A stretch of DNA of 64,000 nucleotides from Alteromonas gracilis (GTDB taxonomy: Bacteria; Pseudomonadota; Gammaproteobacteria; Enterobacterales; Alteromonadaceae), in NCBI RefSeq assembly GCF_002993325.1, contig NZ_PVNO01000025.1, positions 434,001 through 498,000 of the forward strand, read 5' to 3'. Of this stretch, positions 1-8,335 are shown in pieces. A program made the position numbers and the translations under genes. Within the stretch, counting starts at the first letter, position 1. Each line of letters starts with the position of its first letter. The notes under the pieces are model-generated. The model had not been told where the DNA came from. It did no database searches and saw only the letters and a program-made list of their open reading frames with translations.

Positions 1-390
1 GCTAATTAACGCAATATAGGTAAATAAAGGATTTTGCTTCGTGAGAGCAGGGCCGAATTGCGTGAGTAGAAACGCAGCAATTAGGCCCACCGCTAGCCCA
101 ACAAAACCCAGCAGTAAGTGTGACGACCACATTCTTTTCCCAATTGATTCACTGTTGCGTTCCAGTTTTTCGCTCATGCGCGGATCTTTTGCCTCAACAA
201 TTTCTATCTGAGCGCTTTCTATTGATGTTTGACCTTTAACCACATCAATCGCTTCCCTCGCTTTTTCTTTTGAAGGAAAAATAGCGGCAACCTGAAGCTC
301 TTTATCAGAGACGATCTTGGCCCTTAAATTTTCGGTTCCGTTATCGTCATTCTTCTTTATATTCGTGTTCTTTGAGTTTTCGATAGTCAT
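1..390 (-). CDS. Hypothetical membrane protein, N-terminal part (continues beyond window)
   Basis: An open frame runs leftwards from an ATG at 390 to the window edge, giving 130 residues with no stop. It has a good ribosome binding site (AGAGGAA) just upstream on the minus strand. The first ~85 residues are charged and soluble, with a stretch (VAAIFPSKEKAREAIDVV) that reads like a small alpha/beta domain. This is followed by a hydrophobic segment (LLLGFVGLAVGLIAAFLL, about residues 92-110). I do not recognise the family. It resembles small envelope proteins in which a cytoplasmic domain precedes a membrane hairpin, but that is inference. Confidence 0.6.
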   Translation of the reverse strand, partial: MTIENSKNTNIKKNDDNGTENLRAKIVSDKELQVAAIFPSKEKAREAIDVVKGQTSIESAQIEIVEAKDPRMSEKLERNSESIGKRMWSSHLLLGFVGLAVGLIAAFLLTQFGPALTKQNPLFTYIALIS

Positions 391-620
391 CTTAATTCCT
401 CTCAGTCAGTTTTAGAGCTCACCAAACTTAAGTTAGTGACGCTCAACATCTTAACTTCTACATTCAATTTTGTGCCCGGTAATCCATTCAAGCACATGAA
501 TTCATACGATTATTGAGGATAAGTATTCAAGTAGTATTCCGGGTGGTGTTTAAATATGCTTTCCATCAAGGTTAAAACCTAGAATGCTGAAGCTATCACT
601 ATGAATTAACGAAGGTTTTC

Positions 621-794
621 ATGAATATTACAAGGTTGTTAGACAAGCTTGAGGCATATCTTTTTAGTACATATTTCAATTTAGACTATTGTCATCAAGG
701 GGGCGCGCACTATAAATATTGCGGTAGTGTGACAATCTTACACGGCGCTGAAAAAGGTTACACAGCCAAGAATCTTTGGATAACGGTGAAGTAA
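621..794 (+). CDS. Small hypothetical ORF, 57 aa
   Basis: ATG at 621 opens a 57-codon frame (starts MNITRLLDKLEAYLFSTYF, ends NLWITVK) closed by TAA. It lies in the gap between the leftmost membrane-protein gene and the topoisomerase gene. A weak GAAGG precedes the start. No domain is recognised. The leucine-rich start followed by His, Cys and Gly-rich residues is not obviously random, but a chance frame of this length is possible. Confidence 0.3.
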   Translation: MNITRLLDKLEAYLFSTYFNLDYCHQGGAHYKYCGSVTILHGAEKGYTAKNLWITVK

Positions 795-898
795 CCTGAC
801 AACGCTAGGTGATCATTTCTTTCTTTTTAACTGTAATTTTATTCAGTCAGAAAAATAACACGCATGTTTGAAGGGTGTTGTAAATCTCAACAAAGAAT

Positions 899-1963
899 AT
901 GGAGAATGCTTTGACAGCACGGACGAAGGGCTACTGCAATGTTTATTCGGATGATTGCCACTTATCCATCAAGCGAATTGCCTGTGGGAATAAACGTTTC
1001 TACTACCGTTACGCGAGTGGACGAAAAGTGTCGAGCGAACGGGTAATAAAGAGAATTAAAAAGCTCGTAATTCCACCTAACTGGCGAGATACCTTTATTA
1101 GTCGCGACAGTAAAGCCAGCGTGCAGGCGACAGGCTATGACGAGAAAGGACGAAAGCAATACATCTACCATGAGAAATGGCACGAGCAACAACAGGTAGA
1201 GAAATTTAAAAGGTTAGTTGCTTTTGGGAATGCTCTACCTAAGTTTCGCAAATATTGCCAAACTTTGGTTGAAAAACCCTCATGGACGCTAGAGAGAGCA
1301 TGTGCACTAGTGTGTTTGCTACTTGACTATACAGGAGCGAGAGTGGGAAATGCTCAGTACAGCAAAGAGAACAACACATACGGTTTAACCACACTGAGGC
1401 GAAAACACATTCAGGCCCAATGCGATGACAGTGTAGAGTTGGCTTATGTAGGGAAACATGGCAAACCGCGTACGTTAAAAGTGAACGATCCAGAACTGGC
1501 TTCACTTATTTGTGATTGCGCTCAACAGCAGGGTTACTGTTTGTTCCGCTACCAGGGGCCAAATAATCAATGGAGCGATGTATCCAGCGAAGATGTAAAT
1601 GCTTTTATTCATCGTGAATTGGGTGAGCAATTTAGTTGTAAAGACTTCAGAACCTGGGCATCCAGTCGCTTTGCGCTTACAGTTATGCCTGACGTTCACG
1701 AGCAGGTGGCAAATTCTCGAACTAAAAAATGGGAAAGTACTTTAAGTAAAACCGTTTCTGCAGAGCTTGGAAATACCCCCGCTGTTTGCAGAAAATATTA
1801 TATTCATCCGAAGCTATTTAGTGTGTATTCCGCCCCAGAATCCTTCAACAAACTTATCGAAAAGCTAAATGCGCTTAACAATGAAGATTGTGTGCAGCTT
1901 GATCACTTACTGCCTGTAGAAAAGCTTCTTTTGCATGTTATTTCTACTGATAACGTTCAGTAA
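899..1963 (+). CDS. DNA topoisomerase IB (poxvirus type)
   Basis: Relaxes supercoils by nicking one strand through a 3'-phosphotyrosine bond, without ATP. The 354-residue length fits the bacterial poxvirus-like enzymes. The N-terminal domain carries the family stretch ending QYIYHEKW (87-94). The catalytic domain shows an active-site arginine in TGARVGN (R148), a lysine in GKHGK, an arginine in KDFRTW (R251) and the nucleophile tyrosine in RKYYIHP (Y301). ATG 899 is used. The AAAGAAT just before it is a poor ribosome site, and TTG 911 is an alternative. The gene stands alone, so it is probably a single transcription unit. Confidence 0.85.
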   Translation: MENALTARTKGYCNVYSDDCHLSIKRIACGNKRFYYRYASGRKVSSERVIKRIKKLVIPPNWRDTFISRDSKASVQATGYDEKGRKQYIYHEKWHEQQQVEKFKRLVAFGNALPKFRKYCQTLVEKPSWTLERACALVCLLLDYTGARVGNAQYSKENNTYGLTTLRRKHIQAQCDDSVELAYVGKHGKPRTLKVNDPELASLICDCAQQQGYCLFRYQGPNNQWSDVSSEDVNAFIHRELGEQFSCKDFRTWASSRFALTVMPDVHEQVANSRTKKWESTLSKTVSAELGNTPAVCRKYYIHPKLFSVYSAPESFNKLIEKLNALNNEDCVQLDHLLPVEKLLLHVISTDNVQ

Positions 1964-2178
1964 TGGGTTTTAAGTGAAAATGTTTCAGTAAGAAGTAAAG
2001 TGGGCCAAATTAGGTCATATCGCTGCAAAGTTATATTGTTTCATGATTGATTTGGATTTTGTATATATCTGAAAAATAGGGAATATATAAATAAATTGAA
2101 TGCGGTTTTATTGTGAAACATTATTTGCCTCCTAAACGAGCTAAGAGCGTGTTAAATCTATTTGTTTAAAAATCAAAC

Positions 2179-2208
2179 TTGAAATTTTTTTTCAAATCCT
2201 TATATTAT
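2179..2208 (+). promoter_or_regulatory. Sigma-70-like promoter upstream of putP or of a small RNA
   Basis: TTGAAA (2179-2184) is followed after 16 bp by TATATT (2201-2206), or after 18 bp by TATTAT (2203-2208). Transcription would start near 2214, about 210 bases before the preferred putP start. Seen in sequence only. Confidence 0.45.
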
Positions 2209-2276
2209 TAGAACTCTAATGATTATTGTTCGATTTAATTTTGCTTCTAAATTGCAGAGGCTAGTTAATCTTTAAG

Positions 2277-2306
2277 GGCGAGCAGCATTGTGCAAGTCTC
2301 GCCTTT
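2277..2306 (+). terminator. Terminator-like hairpin in the putP leader
   Basis: GGCGAG (2277-2282) pairs with CTCGCC (2298-2303), which is followed by TTTT. A small inner GCA/TGC pairing shortens the loop. No gene ends just before it. It therefore either ends a ~90-base RNA from the promoter at 2179-2208 or acts as an attenuator for putP. Confidence 0.5.
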
Positions 2307-2422
2307 TGTATTTATGAGGCTGCGAGAGAGTGCTGACGAATAAGCACCTCTTTATTGCTTTAGCAGCAGGACAAAAAATCATTCTAGAATTTTTGATAGT
2401 AATAGAGGAAACATTAGACGTT

Positions 2423-3937
2423 ATGCCAATGGAAAGTTACCTATCGCTGGCTGTGTATTTTTTAGCGATGTTGGGAATAGGATTGTTTGCCTATCGCCAG
2501 TCAACCAGTGATATTTCTGGCTATATTCTAGGAGGCCGGCAAGTAAGCCCTCAAGTAACTGCACTTTCAGCTGGTGCGTCTGACATGTCGGGTTGGATGT
2601 TAATGGGTTTGCCAGGGGCAATGTACCTAACAGGGTTCGACGCTGTTTATATAGCGATTGGGCTAGTTGCAGGTGCTTTGGCAAATTATTTATTAGTCGC
2701 GCCAAAGCTTCGCGTATATACAGAAGTGGCAGACGATTCGTTGACTGTCCCCGAGTTTTTCGCAAAGCGATTTAATACGCCTAATTCAAGCTTGCGTATT
2801 GTATCTGCAGTCATCATTGTTTTGTTTTTCACGCTGTACACATCAGCCGGGTTGGTCGCAGGGGGCAAGCTTTTTGAAAGCGCGTTTTCTGTAGATTATC
2901 AGTTAGGCTTATTTATAACACTGGGTGTAGTGGTTTCTTACACCTTATTGGGCGGCTTTTTAGCAGTAAGTCTGACTGACTTTGTTCAAGGCTGCATTAT
3001 GTTTGTCGCATTGGTGCTAGTACCTATTGTGGCGTTTAGCGAATTCGATAGCGTTTCGCAGATGACAGGCGCGGCTTATCAATCTGTACCTAATTTTTCC
3101 GAGTCATTGGAAACGCTGACCTTTGTGGGTTTATTGTCGAGCTTAGGCTGGGGGTTGGGCTACTTTGGTCAGCCACATATTATCGTACGTTTTATGGCTA
3201 TTCGCTCGGTAAACGCGATCAGCACGGCGAGAAACATCGGTATGTCATGGATGACGGTGACGATTATTGGTGCGTTAGCGACAGGATTCGTGGGCATTGC
3301 TTACGCGAATCAATTTGGGTTAGCGGTTGATGATCCAGAAACCATATTTATTATTTTTTCACAGTTACTGTTTCACCCACTCATTAGCGGTTTTTTAATG
3401 GCAGCTATTTTAGCAGCGATTATGAGTACGATTTCTTCGCAGCTTCTAGTAAGTGCGAGTTCGTTAACGGAAGACATTTACCGCGTGATGATGAGTAAGA
3501 AATCGTCGCAGCAAGCGCTAAGTGAGAAGCAAACGGTAACAATAGGGCGTTATGGTGTAGCAGGCGTTGCAGTTGCAGCATTGCTATTGGCTATGGACGC
3601 ATCGAATACAATTTTATCTTTGGTAAGTAACGCTTGGGCAGGTTTTGGTGCCGCGTTTGGTCCGTTAGTGCTGTTTTGTCTGTATAAAAAGGACCTAACA
3701 GCAAGAGCGGCGATGGCAGGCATGATCAGTGGCGCAGTCACTGTACTGTTTTGGATTTATGCCCCGGTTCTGGCTGACGGTAAAACGTTAAGCAGCGTTA
3801 TTTATGAAATTATTCCAGGGTTTGCGGTAAGTACGTTAACGCTTTATTTGGTAAGTCGCTTCGGTGAAAACCCATCTAAAAACGTACAGGCAACGTTTGC
3901 GCAAGCCGGTGAAGAATTAGCAAATCAACAATCTTAA
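2423..3937 (+). CDS. putP: Sodium/proline symporter
   Basis: Member of the sodium:solute symporter family, which imports L-proline across the inner membrane with sodium. The protein is hydrophobic throughout (about 13 predicted membrane segments). It has the PutP-type start (YLSLAVYFLAMLGIGLFAYR), the conserved GGRQVSPQVTALSAGASDMS stretch that forms the sodium and proline site, and GWGLGYFGQPHI. I chose ATG 2423 (504 aa, MPMESYLSL) because it matches the usual PutP length and follows GAGGA. The frame is open to a GTG at 2330. The gene ends 16 bases before proB, so uptake and synthesis of proline are probably co-transcribed. Confidence 0.9.
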   Translation: MPMESYLSLAVYFLAMLGIGLFAYRQSTSDISGYILGGRQVSPQVTALSAGASDMSGWMLMGLPGAMYLTGFDAVYIAIGLVAGALANYLLVAPKLRVYTEVADDSLTVPEFFAKRFNTPNSSLRIVSAVIIVLFFTLYTSAGLVAGGKLFESAFSVDYQLGLFITLGVVVSYTLLGGFLAVSLTDFVQGCIMFVALVLVPIVAFSEFDSVSQMTGAAYQSVPNFSESLETLTFVGLLSSLGWGLGYFGQPHIIVRFMAIRSVNAISTARNIGMSWMTVTIIGALATGFVGIAYANQFGLAVDDPETIFIIFSQLLFHPLISGFLMAAILAAIMSTISSQLLVSASSLTEDIYRVMMSKKSSQQALSEKQTVTIGRYGVAGVAVAALLLAMDASNTILSLVSNAWAGFGAAFGPLVLFCLYKKDLTARAAMAGMISGAVTVLFWIYAPVLADGKTLSSVIYEIIPGFAVSTLTLYLVSRFGENPSKNVQATFAQAGEELANQQS

Positions 3938-3953
3938 GGTTAAAAAGTTCATT

Positions 3954-5063
3954 ATGAGTCATCCTAATTGGAAACGCGTAGTCATCAAAGTAGGTAGTGC
4001 ACTAATATCGCCCAACCAGCAAGGTTGTAGCAGTCACTATTTACTGAGCATTGCACAGTTTATTGTGCGATGCCGAGCTAACGGTACACAAGTTGTTCTT
4101 GTGTCTTCTGGTTCGGTTGCAGCGGGAGCGCACCTGTTTCCAGAACAAGAGAAAACCAACATTGCAGTTAAAAAGGCGATGGCGGCAGCAGGGCAAACAG
4201 AAATGATTGCCACATGGGATAGGTTGTTTGACTTTCCTTCTGCCCAAATGCTTTTAACGCACGCTGACTTACGTGATAGAGAGCGTTACGTCAGTATTCG
4301 TGAAACGATTTTTAGTTTGTTAGATAACAACATTCTGCCAATCGTGAACGAGAACGATACTGTTACCACCGACAAGCTAAAAGTGGGTGATAATGACAAT
4401 TTATCGGCAATGGTGGCGTCTGCTGCTGAAGCAGATGCATTAATAATCTGTTCGGACATCGACGGGTTATATGATAAAAATCCACATGAATTTGACGATG
4501 CTAAAATGCTTAAGTCTGTGGAAACTATCGATCAAAGTATTTATGACATGGCCGGTGGCGCTGTTAAAGGCGGGGTAGGAACTGGCGGCATGCGCACTAA
4601 AATTGAAGCAGCCGAAAAAGCGGTTTCGCATGGTATAGATACATATATTATTAATGGCTTTACTGAGTTGTCGTTTAATATGCTTCTTGCAGGTGAAAAC
4701 CCTGGCACGCATTTCAAACCACACGCTAAACCAATGCAAGAAAACGTGCATTGGATGCGCCATACGTCAAATGCGCAAGGTGAAGTGATTGTGGAAGGGG
4801 ATTTCGATGCCTCTTTAGCTGGCGACGCCGAACAACTTACGAGTAGTGAAATCATCGACGTTAAAGGTGAGTTTTCGGTAGGCGACACAATTTTAGTGCG
4901 TAAAGAAGACGGCACTAAATTGGTAAAAGCAAAATCGAATTACAGTAGTTGTTTATTGAATTTTATTGCTAATCAGGAAAATGATGACTTCGCCCACGAG
5001 TTCGAAGAAAAAACAGGGCCAATCATTTCTGATCAGCACATAGCAAATTTGGAGAAAGAATGA
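3954..5063 (+). CDS. proB: Glutamate 5-kinase
   Basis: First step of proline synthesis: phosphorylates L-glutamate to gamma-glutamyl phosphate in the cytoplasm. The amino acid kinase domain (residues 1-260) shows the nucleotide-binding VIKVGSALIS and VLVSSGSVAAG, the NENDTV and GDNDNLSA substrate motifs and GTGGMRTK. A C-terminal PUA domain (about 275-360) follows, as in E. coli ProB, which is feedback-inhibited by proline. At 369 aa the length is normal. It starts 16 bases after putP, and its TGA overlaps the proA ATG by four bases (ATGA), indicating translational coupling. Confidence 0.93.
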   Translation: MSHPNWKRVVIKVGSALISPNQQGCSSHYLLSIAQFIVRCRANGTQVVLVSSGSVAAGAHLFPEQEKTNIAVKKAMAAAGQTEMIATWDRLFDFPSAQMLLTHADLRDRERYVSIRETIFSLLDNNILPIVNENDTVTTDKLKVGDNDNLSAMVASAAEADALIICSDIDGLYDKNPHEFDDAKMLKSVETIDQSIYDMAGGAVKGGVGTGGMRTKIEAAEKAVSHGIDTYIINGFTELSFNMLLAGENPGTHFKPHAKPMQENVHWMRHTSNAQGEVIVEGDFDASLAGDAEQLTSSEIIDVKGEFSVGDTILVRKEDGTKLVKAKSNYSSCLLNFIANQENDDFAHEFEEKTGPIISDQHIANLEKE

Positions 5064-6307
5064 GTATTATTACAGAGTTAGCACAACAAGCAAAAAAAGC
5101 TGCACGTACACTGGCAATTTTAAGTGAGAGCCAGAAAAACGCGGTACTCACCGACATGGCAGCGGCAATTCGTGCAAACAAAAGTAAGATTATTGAAGTA
5201 AATGAAAAAGAAGTAGCTCGAGCAAAAGAAAATAATTTAGATGCAGCAATGATCGACCGCTTAATCCTGAATGATGAGCGTATCGAAGGCATGGCTGAAG
5301 GCATTGAAGTTATCGTAGAACTTGATGATCCTGTAGGTAAAGAGCGTGTTATCGGTACCCGTCCAAATGGTATCGAAATTAAGAAAATGCGCATTCCTTT
5401 AGGTGTTGTGTGCATGATATATGAAGCACGACCTAATGTTACTGCCGATGCTGGCGCGCTGTGCTTTAAATCGGGCAATGCAGTAATATTACGTGGTGGT
5501 AAAGAAGCACTTGATACGAGTTTGGCGATTGCACAATTAATGCAGGATGTGCTTGAAAAGCACAATCTACCGAAGGCCCTTGTTACTGTTGTGCCGAACC
5601 CAGACCGCGCACTTATGCAAGAGTTAATGGAACAGCGTGATTACATCGACGTGATAATTCCGCGTGGTGGTGAAGGCCTTATTAATTACGTGACGGACAA
5701 CGCTAAAGTGCCGGTTATTCAGCACTTTAAAGGTGTGTGTCACCTATATGTCGATAAAGACGCGGATTTAGACAAAGCATTAGCGATACTGCTAAACGGT
5801 AAGACGCAGCGCACAGGTGTATGTAATGCATTAGAAGGCTTAGTTGTGCACCAAGCAGTGGCGGGTGACTTTTTACCGAAAGTGGCAGATGCCTTTAAAG
5901 AAAAAGGCGTAATGGTTCACGTAAATGAAAAAGGCAGTCAGTACTTTGAAGGTGCCGATGTTATCGCTGAGGATGCCTACGGCGAAGAGTACCTTGGTTT
6001 AGAGATCGCAATTCGTGTGGTTGATGATTTCGACGCAGCGGTTGAGCATATTGCGCAATTCGGCAGTAACCACACCGAAGTCATCATTACTGAAGACGCC
6101 GAGAAAGGTAAGCTTTTCCAGCGTGCAGTAGATGCAAGTGTTGTGATGGTTAACGCTTCATCACGCTTCTCTGATGGCAGTCAGTTGGGCTTAGGTGCAG
6201 AAATTGGCATTGCAACGACTAAGCTTCACGCTTATGGTCCAATGGGCTTAGAGTCGCTAACTTCAGAGAAGTACTTAGTAAATGGTGAAGGCCAAATTCG
6301 TGAATAA
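5060..6307 (+). CDS. proA: Gamma-glutamyl phosphate reductase
   Basis: Second step of proline synthesis: NADPH-dependent reduction of gamma-glutamyl phosphate to glutamate semialdehyde, which cyclises to pyrroline-5-carboxylate. It has the aldehyde dehydrogenase fold and normal length (415 aa). The catalytic cysteine is C255 in QRTGVCNALEG. Other family stretches are YEARPNVT, SGNAVILRGG, IPRGGEGL and RFSDGSQLGLGAEIGIATTK near the C-terminus. It is translationally coupled to proB. A strong terminator lies about 60 bases after the stop, so the putP-proBA unit ends here. Confidence 0.94.
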   Translation: MSIITELAQQAKKAARTLAILSESQKNAVLTDMAAAIRANKSKIIEVNEKEVARAKENNLDAAMIDRLILNDERIEGMAEGIEVIVELDDPVGKERVIGTRPNGIEIKKMRIPLGVVCMIYEARPNVTADAGALCFKSGNAVILRGGKEALDTSLAIAQLMQDVLEKHNLPKALVTVVPNPDRALMQELMEQRDYIDVIIPRGGEGLINYVTDNAKVPVIQHFKGVCHLYVDKDADLDKALAILLNGKTQRTGVCNALEGLVVHQAVAGDFLPKVADAFKEKGVMVHVNEKGSQYFEGADVIAEDAYGEEYLGLEIAIRVVDDFDAAVEHIAQFGSNHTEVIITEDAEKGKLFQRAVDASVVMVNASSRFSDGSQLGLGAEIGIATTKLHAYGPMGLESLTSEKYLVNGEGQIRE

Positions 6308-6366
6308 TAAAGTTAAGCGATAACTGGTCGGCATTGTGCCGTGAGTTTACATGCTTCATAATGATA

Positions 6367-6394
6367 AGCGCTGACATTCGTCGGCGCTTTTTTT
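6367..6394 (+). terminator. Rho-independent terminator after proA
   Basis: AGCGCTGAC (6367-6375) pairs with GTCGGCGCT (6380-6388) over 9 bp with one G-T pair and a 4-base loop. A run of Ts follows. It separates proA from the channel gene. Confidence 0.85.
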
Positions 6395-6435
6395 CGCCTA
6401 TTCAAAGATTTACCCCAAGCACAAACGGAGCTTAC

Positions 6436-7386
6436 ATGGAGATAGTGATAGACCCCGCGCAGTTATGGCAACAGCTTATCGTTTTTGCGAGCGAGTACAA
6501 GCTGCTGACGTCGTTAGTGCTTTTGATCGTACTGCATTTCACTAAAAAAGGGGTATTGCTACTTATAAGGCGCATTAGTTCGCAACGCGGAGAAGACCGT
6601 CGAAATCAAATAAACATATTAGAGCAGTTGGGTAATGCTTTCATTATCATAGTGTTAATGATGGTGTGGAGCTCTGAAATACAAACACTGGCTATTTCCA
6701 TTGCGGCATTTATGGTTGCCATAGTGCTTGCTACCCGCGAATTTATTCAATGTTTTATGGGGTTCATTTACTACCTGGGCGCAAGGCCCTTTAGGGTAGG
6801 AGACTGGATCCAAATGAATAATATTATTGGTGAAGTGGTAGAAATGGATTGGGCAAAAACCGCGTTACTTGAAGTAGACCCAGAAAGCTTTAACTACACG
6901 GGTAAGCACGTGTATGTGCCAAACAGCCAACTTGTTACCCAAACCGTTCGCAACCTAAACTTTATGCGCCGTTACCGCTTACACTCCTTTGAAATTGTTA
7001 ATGAGCCGACGGTAAATGCTTACAGCTTACTGCCTGCTTTTCATGCTAGAGCACAGGCCCACTGCGAATATTTTCGCGACGTAGCAGAGCGTTATAAAGG
7101 CTTAATTGAGCGACATCTCGACCAAGAGTTTATTCGCATTGACCCAGAGGTTGAGATTAAAACCAATGAACTCGCCAAAGTGGTAGTGAAGGTGAGCTTG
7201 TTTTGCCCGACAGCCGAAGCGCATGAACTAGAGCATAAAATGTGTTCAGATTGGTTGAGTTTGTGGTTTAGAGCACAAAAAGAAGAGCAAGCATCGCTTA
7301 TGCAACAGCAAAGCGATTTAAATGCGAACAATATGCAACAAGCAGCGACCACAGAGCAACAAACGACTACAAGTACTGGACTATAG
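6436..7386 (+). CDS. MscS-family mechanosensitive ion channel
   Basis: Probable small-conductance mechanosensitive channel that releases solutes on hypo-osmotic shock. There are about three or four N-terminal hydrophobic segments (LTSLVLLIVLHFT, AFIIIVLMMVW, LAISIAAFMVAIVLA). The MscS beta-domain signature follows: RPFRVGDWIQMNNIIGEVVEM and YVPNSQLV. The tail after residue ~290 is rich in Gln and Thr and looks disordered. ATG 6436 (316 aa) is chosen because ACGGAG lies just before it. The frame is open further up but only into the terminator. Its place beside proline uptake and synthesis genes fits osmotic balance. Confidence 0.85.
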   Translation: MEIVIDPAQLWQQLIVFASEYKLLTSLVLLIVLHFTKKGVLLLIRRISSQRGEDRRNQINILEQLGNAFIIIVLMMVWSSEIQTLAISIAAFMVAIVLATREFIQCFMGFIYYLGARPFRVGDWIQMNNIIGEVVEMDWAKTALLEVDPESFNYTGKHVYVPNSQLVTQTVRNLNFMRRYRLHSFEIVNEPTVNAYSLLPAFHARAQAHCEYFRDVAERYKGLIERHLDQEFIRIDPEVEIKTNELAKVVVKVSLFCPTAEAHELEHKMCSDWLSLWFRAQKEEQASLMQQQSDLNANNMQQAATTEQQTTTSTGL

Positions 7387-7442
7387 TAGAACATAGCGCT
7401 GGCGCAGTACGCACACTGTATGAATAAGATGTGTTTACTGCG

Positions 7443-7997
7443 CTAGTCTTGACACGTCCAGTTCCGTTTATGAGAAAAATGCCCTTCTAAAAAAGCCATC
7501 TGATCGGCCAATATCCGTCTGTTCATCAAATAAAAACGTTCGTAAACATTTGGCCTAAAGGGCACAGCCAGAAGAGGCATATTGGCTTCTTCTGGCGTTT
7601 TATCAGCTTTGGCGTGATTGCATCGCTGACACGCAGAGGCGACATTTGTCCAAGTGTCTTTTCCGCCGCGAGAGCGGGGGATAATGTGGTCTCGGGTAAG
7701 CTGCTTTGGCGTAAATTTATTGCCGCAATAAAGACATAAATAACTATCGCGCCTGAACAAATAGCGATTAGTTAGGGCAACTTTACCTGACAAATCGGTT
7801 ACCTTTCCATCACATGCGATAATACTAGACAGCGTTAGCTGGCTTTGCAGCCCTTCATGATTCCAGCCTCCTCTGAGCGTGATAGCGTCGCTACCTAGCT
7901 CAAATAGCACCTTGTCCTGACTGTAAAGCTTGGCGGCTTGTTCAACATCTATCCACTCTTGTGGCATGCCTGCTTTGTTAAGTCGAAGTACCAACAT
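7443..7997 (-). CDS. HNH endonuclease-family protein
   Basis: A 184-residue protein whose C-terminal part is an HNH/McrA-like nuclease fold. Cys pairs CLYC (88, 91) and CQRC (123, 126) bind a structural zinc. The catalytic core is TRDHIIPRSRGG (H104) plus N118 and the HAK near 128-130. The first 85 residues are a beta-rich domain common to this stand-alone family, which is widespread in marine gammaproteobacteria. Its cellular substrate is not established. ATG 7997 is preferred over 8015 because AAGGAGAT lies directly upstream. It is convergent with the channel gene and divergent from pnp. Confidence 0.8.
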   Translation of the reverse strand: MLVLRLNKAGMPQEWIDVEQAAKLYSQDKVLFELGSDAITLRGGWNHEGLQSQLTLSSIIACDGKVTDLSGKVALTNRYLFRRDSYLCLYCGNKFTPKQLTRDHIIPRSRGGKDTWTNVASACQRCNHAKADKTPEEANMPLLAVPFRPNVYERFYLMNRRILADQMAFLEGHFSHKRNWTCQD

Positions 7998-8335
7998 GGT
8001 TATCTCCTTTAGCACACTAATATTAGACGTTCTTGTTGTGGTTAATCTTGTCTGATTGTATGTAGCTCTGTAGGTGTTTTTATATTTCTGTTTTGTTTGC
8101 TTTTTGTTCTAGCATACGCCGTTTTGTGTCAATATGATGAAAATATAGCCAAATATTGAAATTTCACAGATATTTCATATAGTCATGTTGCAATGAACGT
8201 GGATAAATACATAACGAATAACGCAACAAATTCTTCGCAGCGCTAAATTTGGGAATGGTATTAATGCCACTTCAAAGCTATACTATGCGCCGCGTTTAAA
8301 AGCGATAAATAAAGATTGAAATTAAAGGACAAATA
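7998..8335. other. Intergenic region between the HNH gene and pnp; no rpsO
   Basis: This AT-rich region must hold the divergent promoters of the HNH gene and pnp. No ORF of ribosomal protein S15 size is present, so the common rpsO-pnp pairing is broken here. A TATACT box lies at about 8279-8284, but I see no well-spaced -35. Confidence 0.5.

Larger units (their letters stand above)
1964..2422. other. Long AT-rich intergenic region before putP
   Basis: No convincing ORF was found here. The left half is plain AT-rich sequence. The right half holds a promoter-like pair and a hairpin followed by Ts, listed separately. These could be the leader of putP or an independent small RNA. Confidence 0.5.

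Noticed and set aside
2330..2422. GTG 2330 as the start of putP
   Set aside because: The extra 31 residues do not look like the PutP N-terminus, and ATG 2423 gives the normal length.
7401..7445. Hairpin between the MscS-like gene and the HNH gene as a terminator
   Set aside because: GCGCAGTA/TACTGCGC can pair, but there is no T-run on either strand and it runs into the HNH stop codon.
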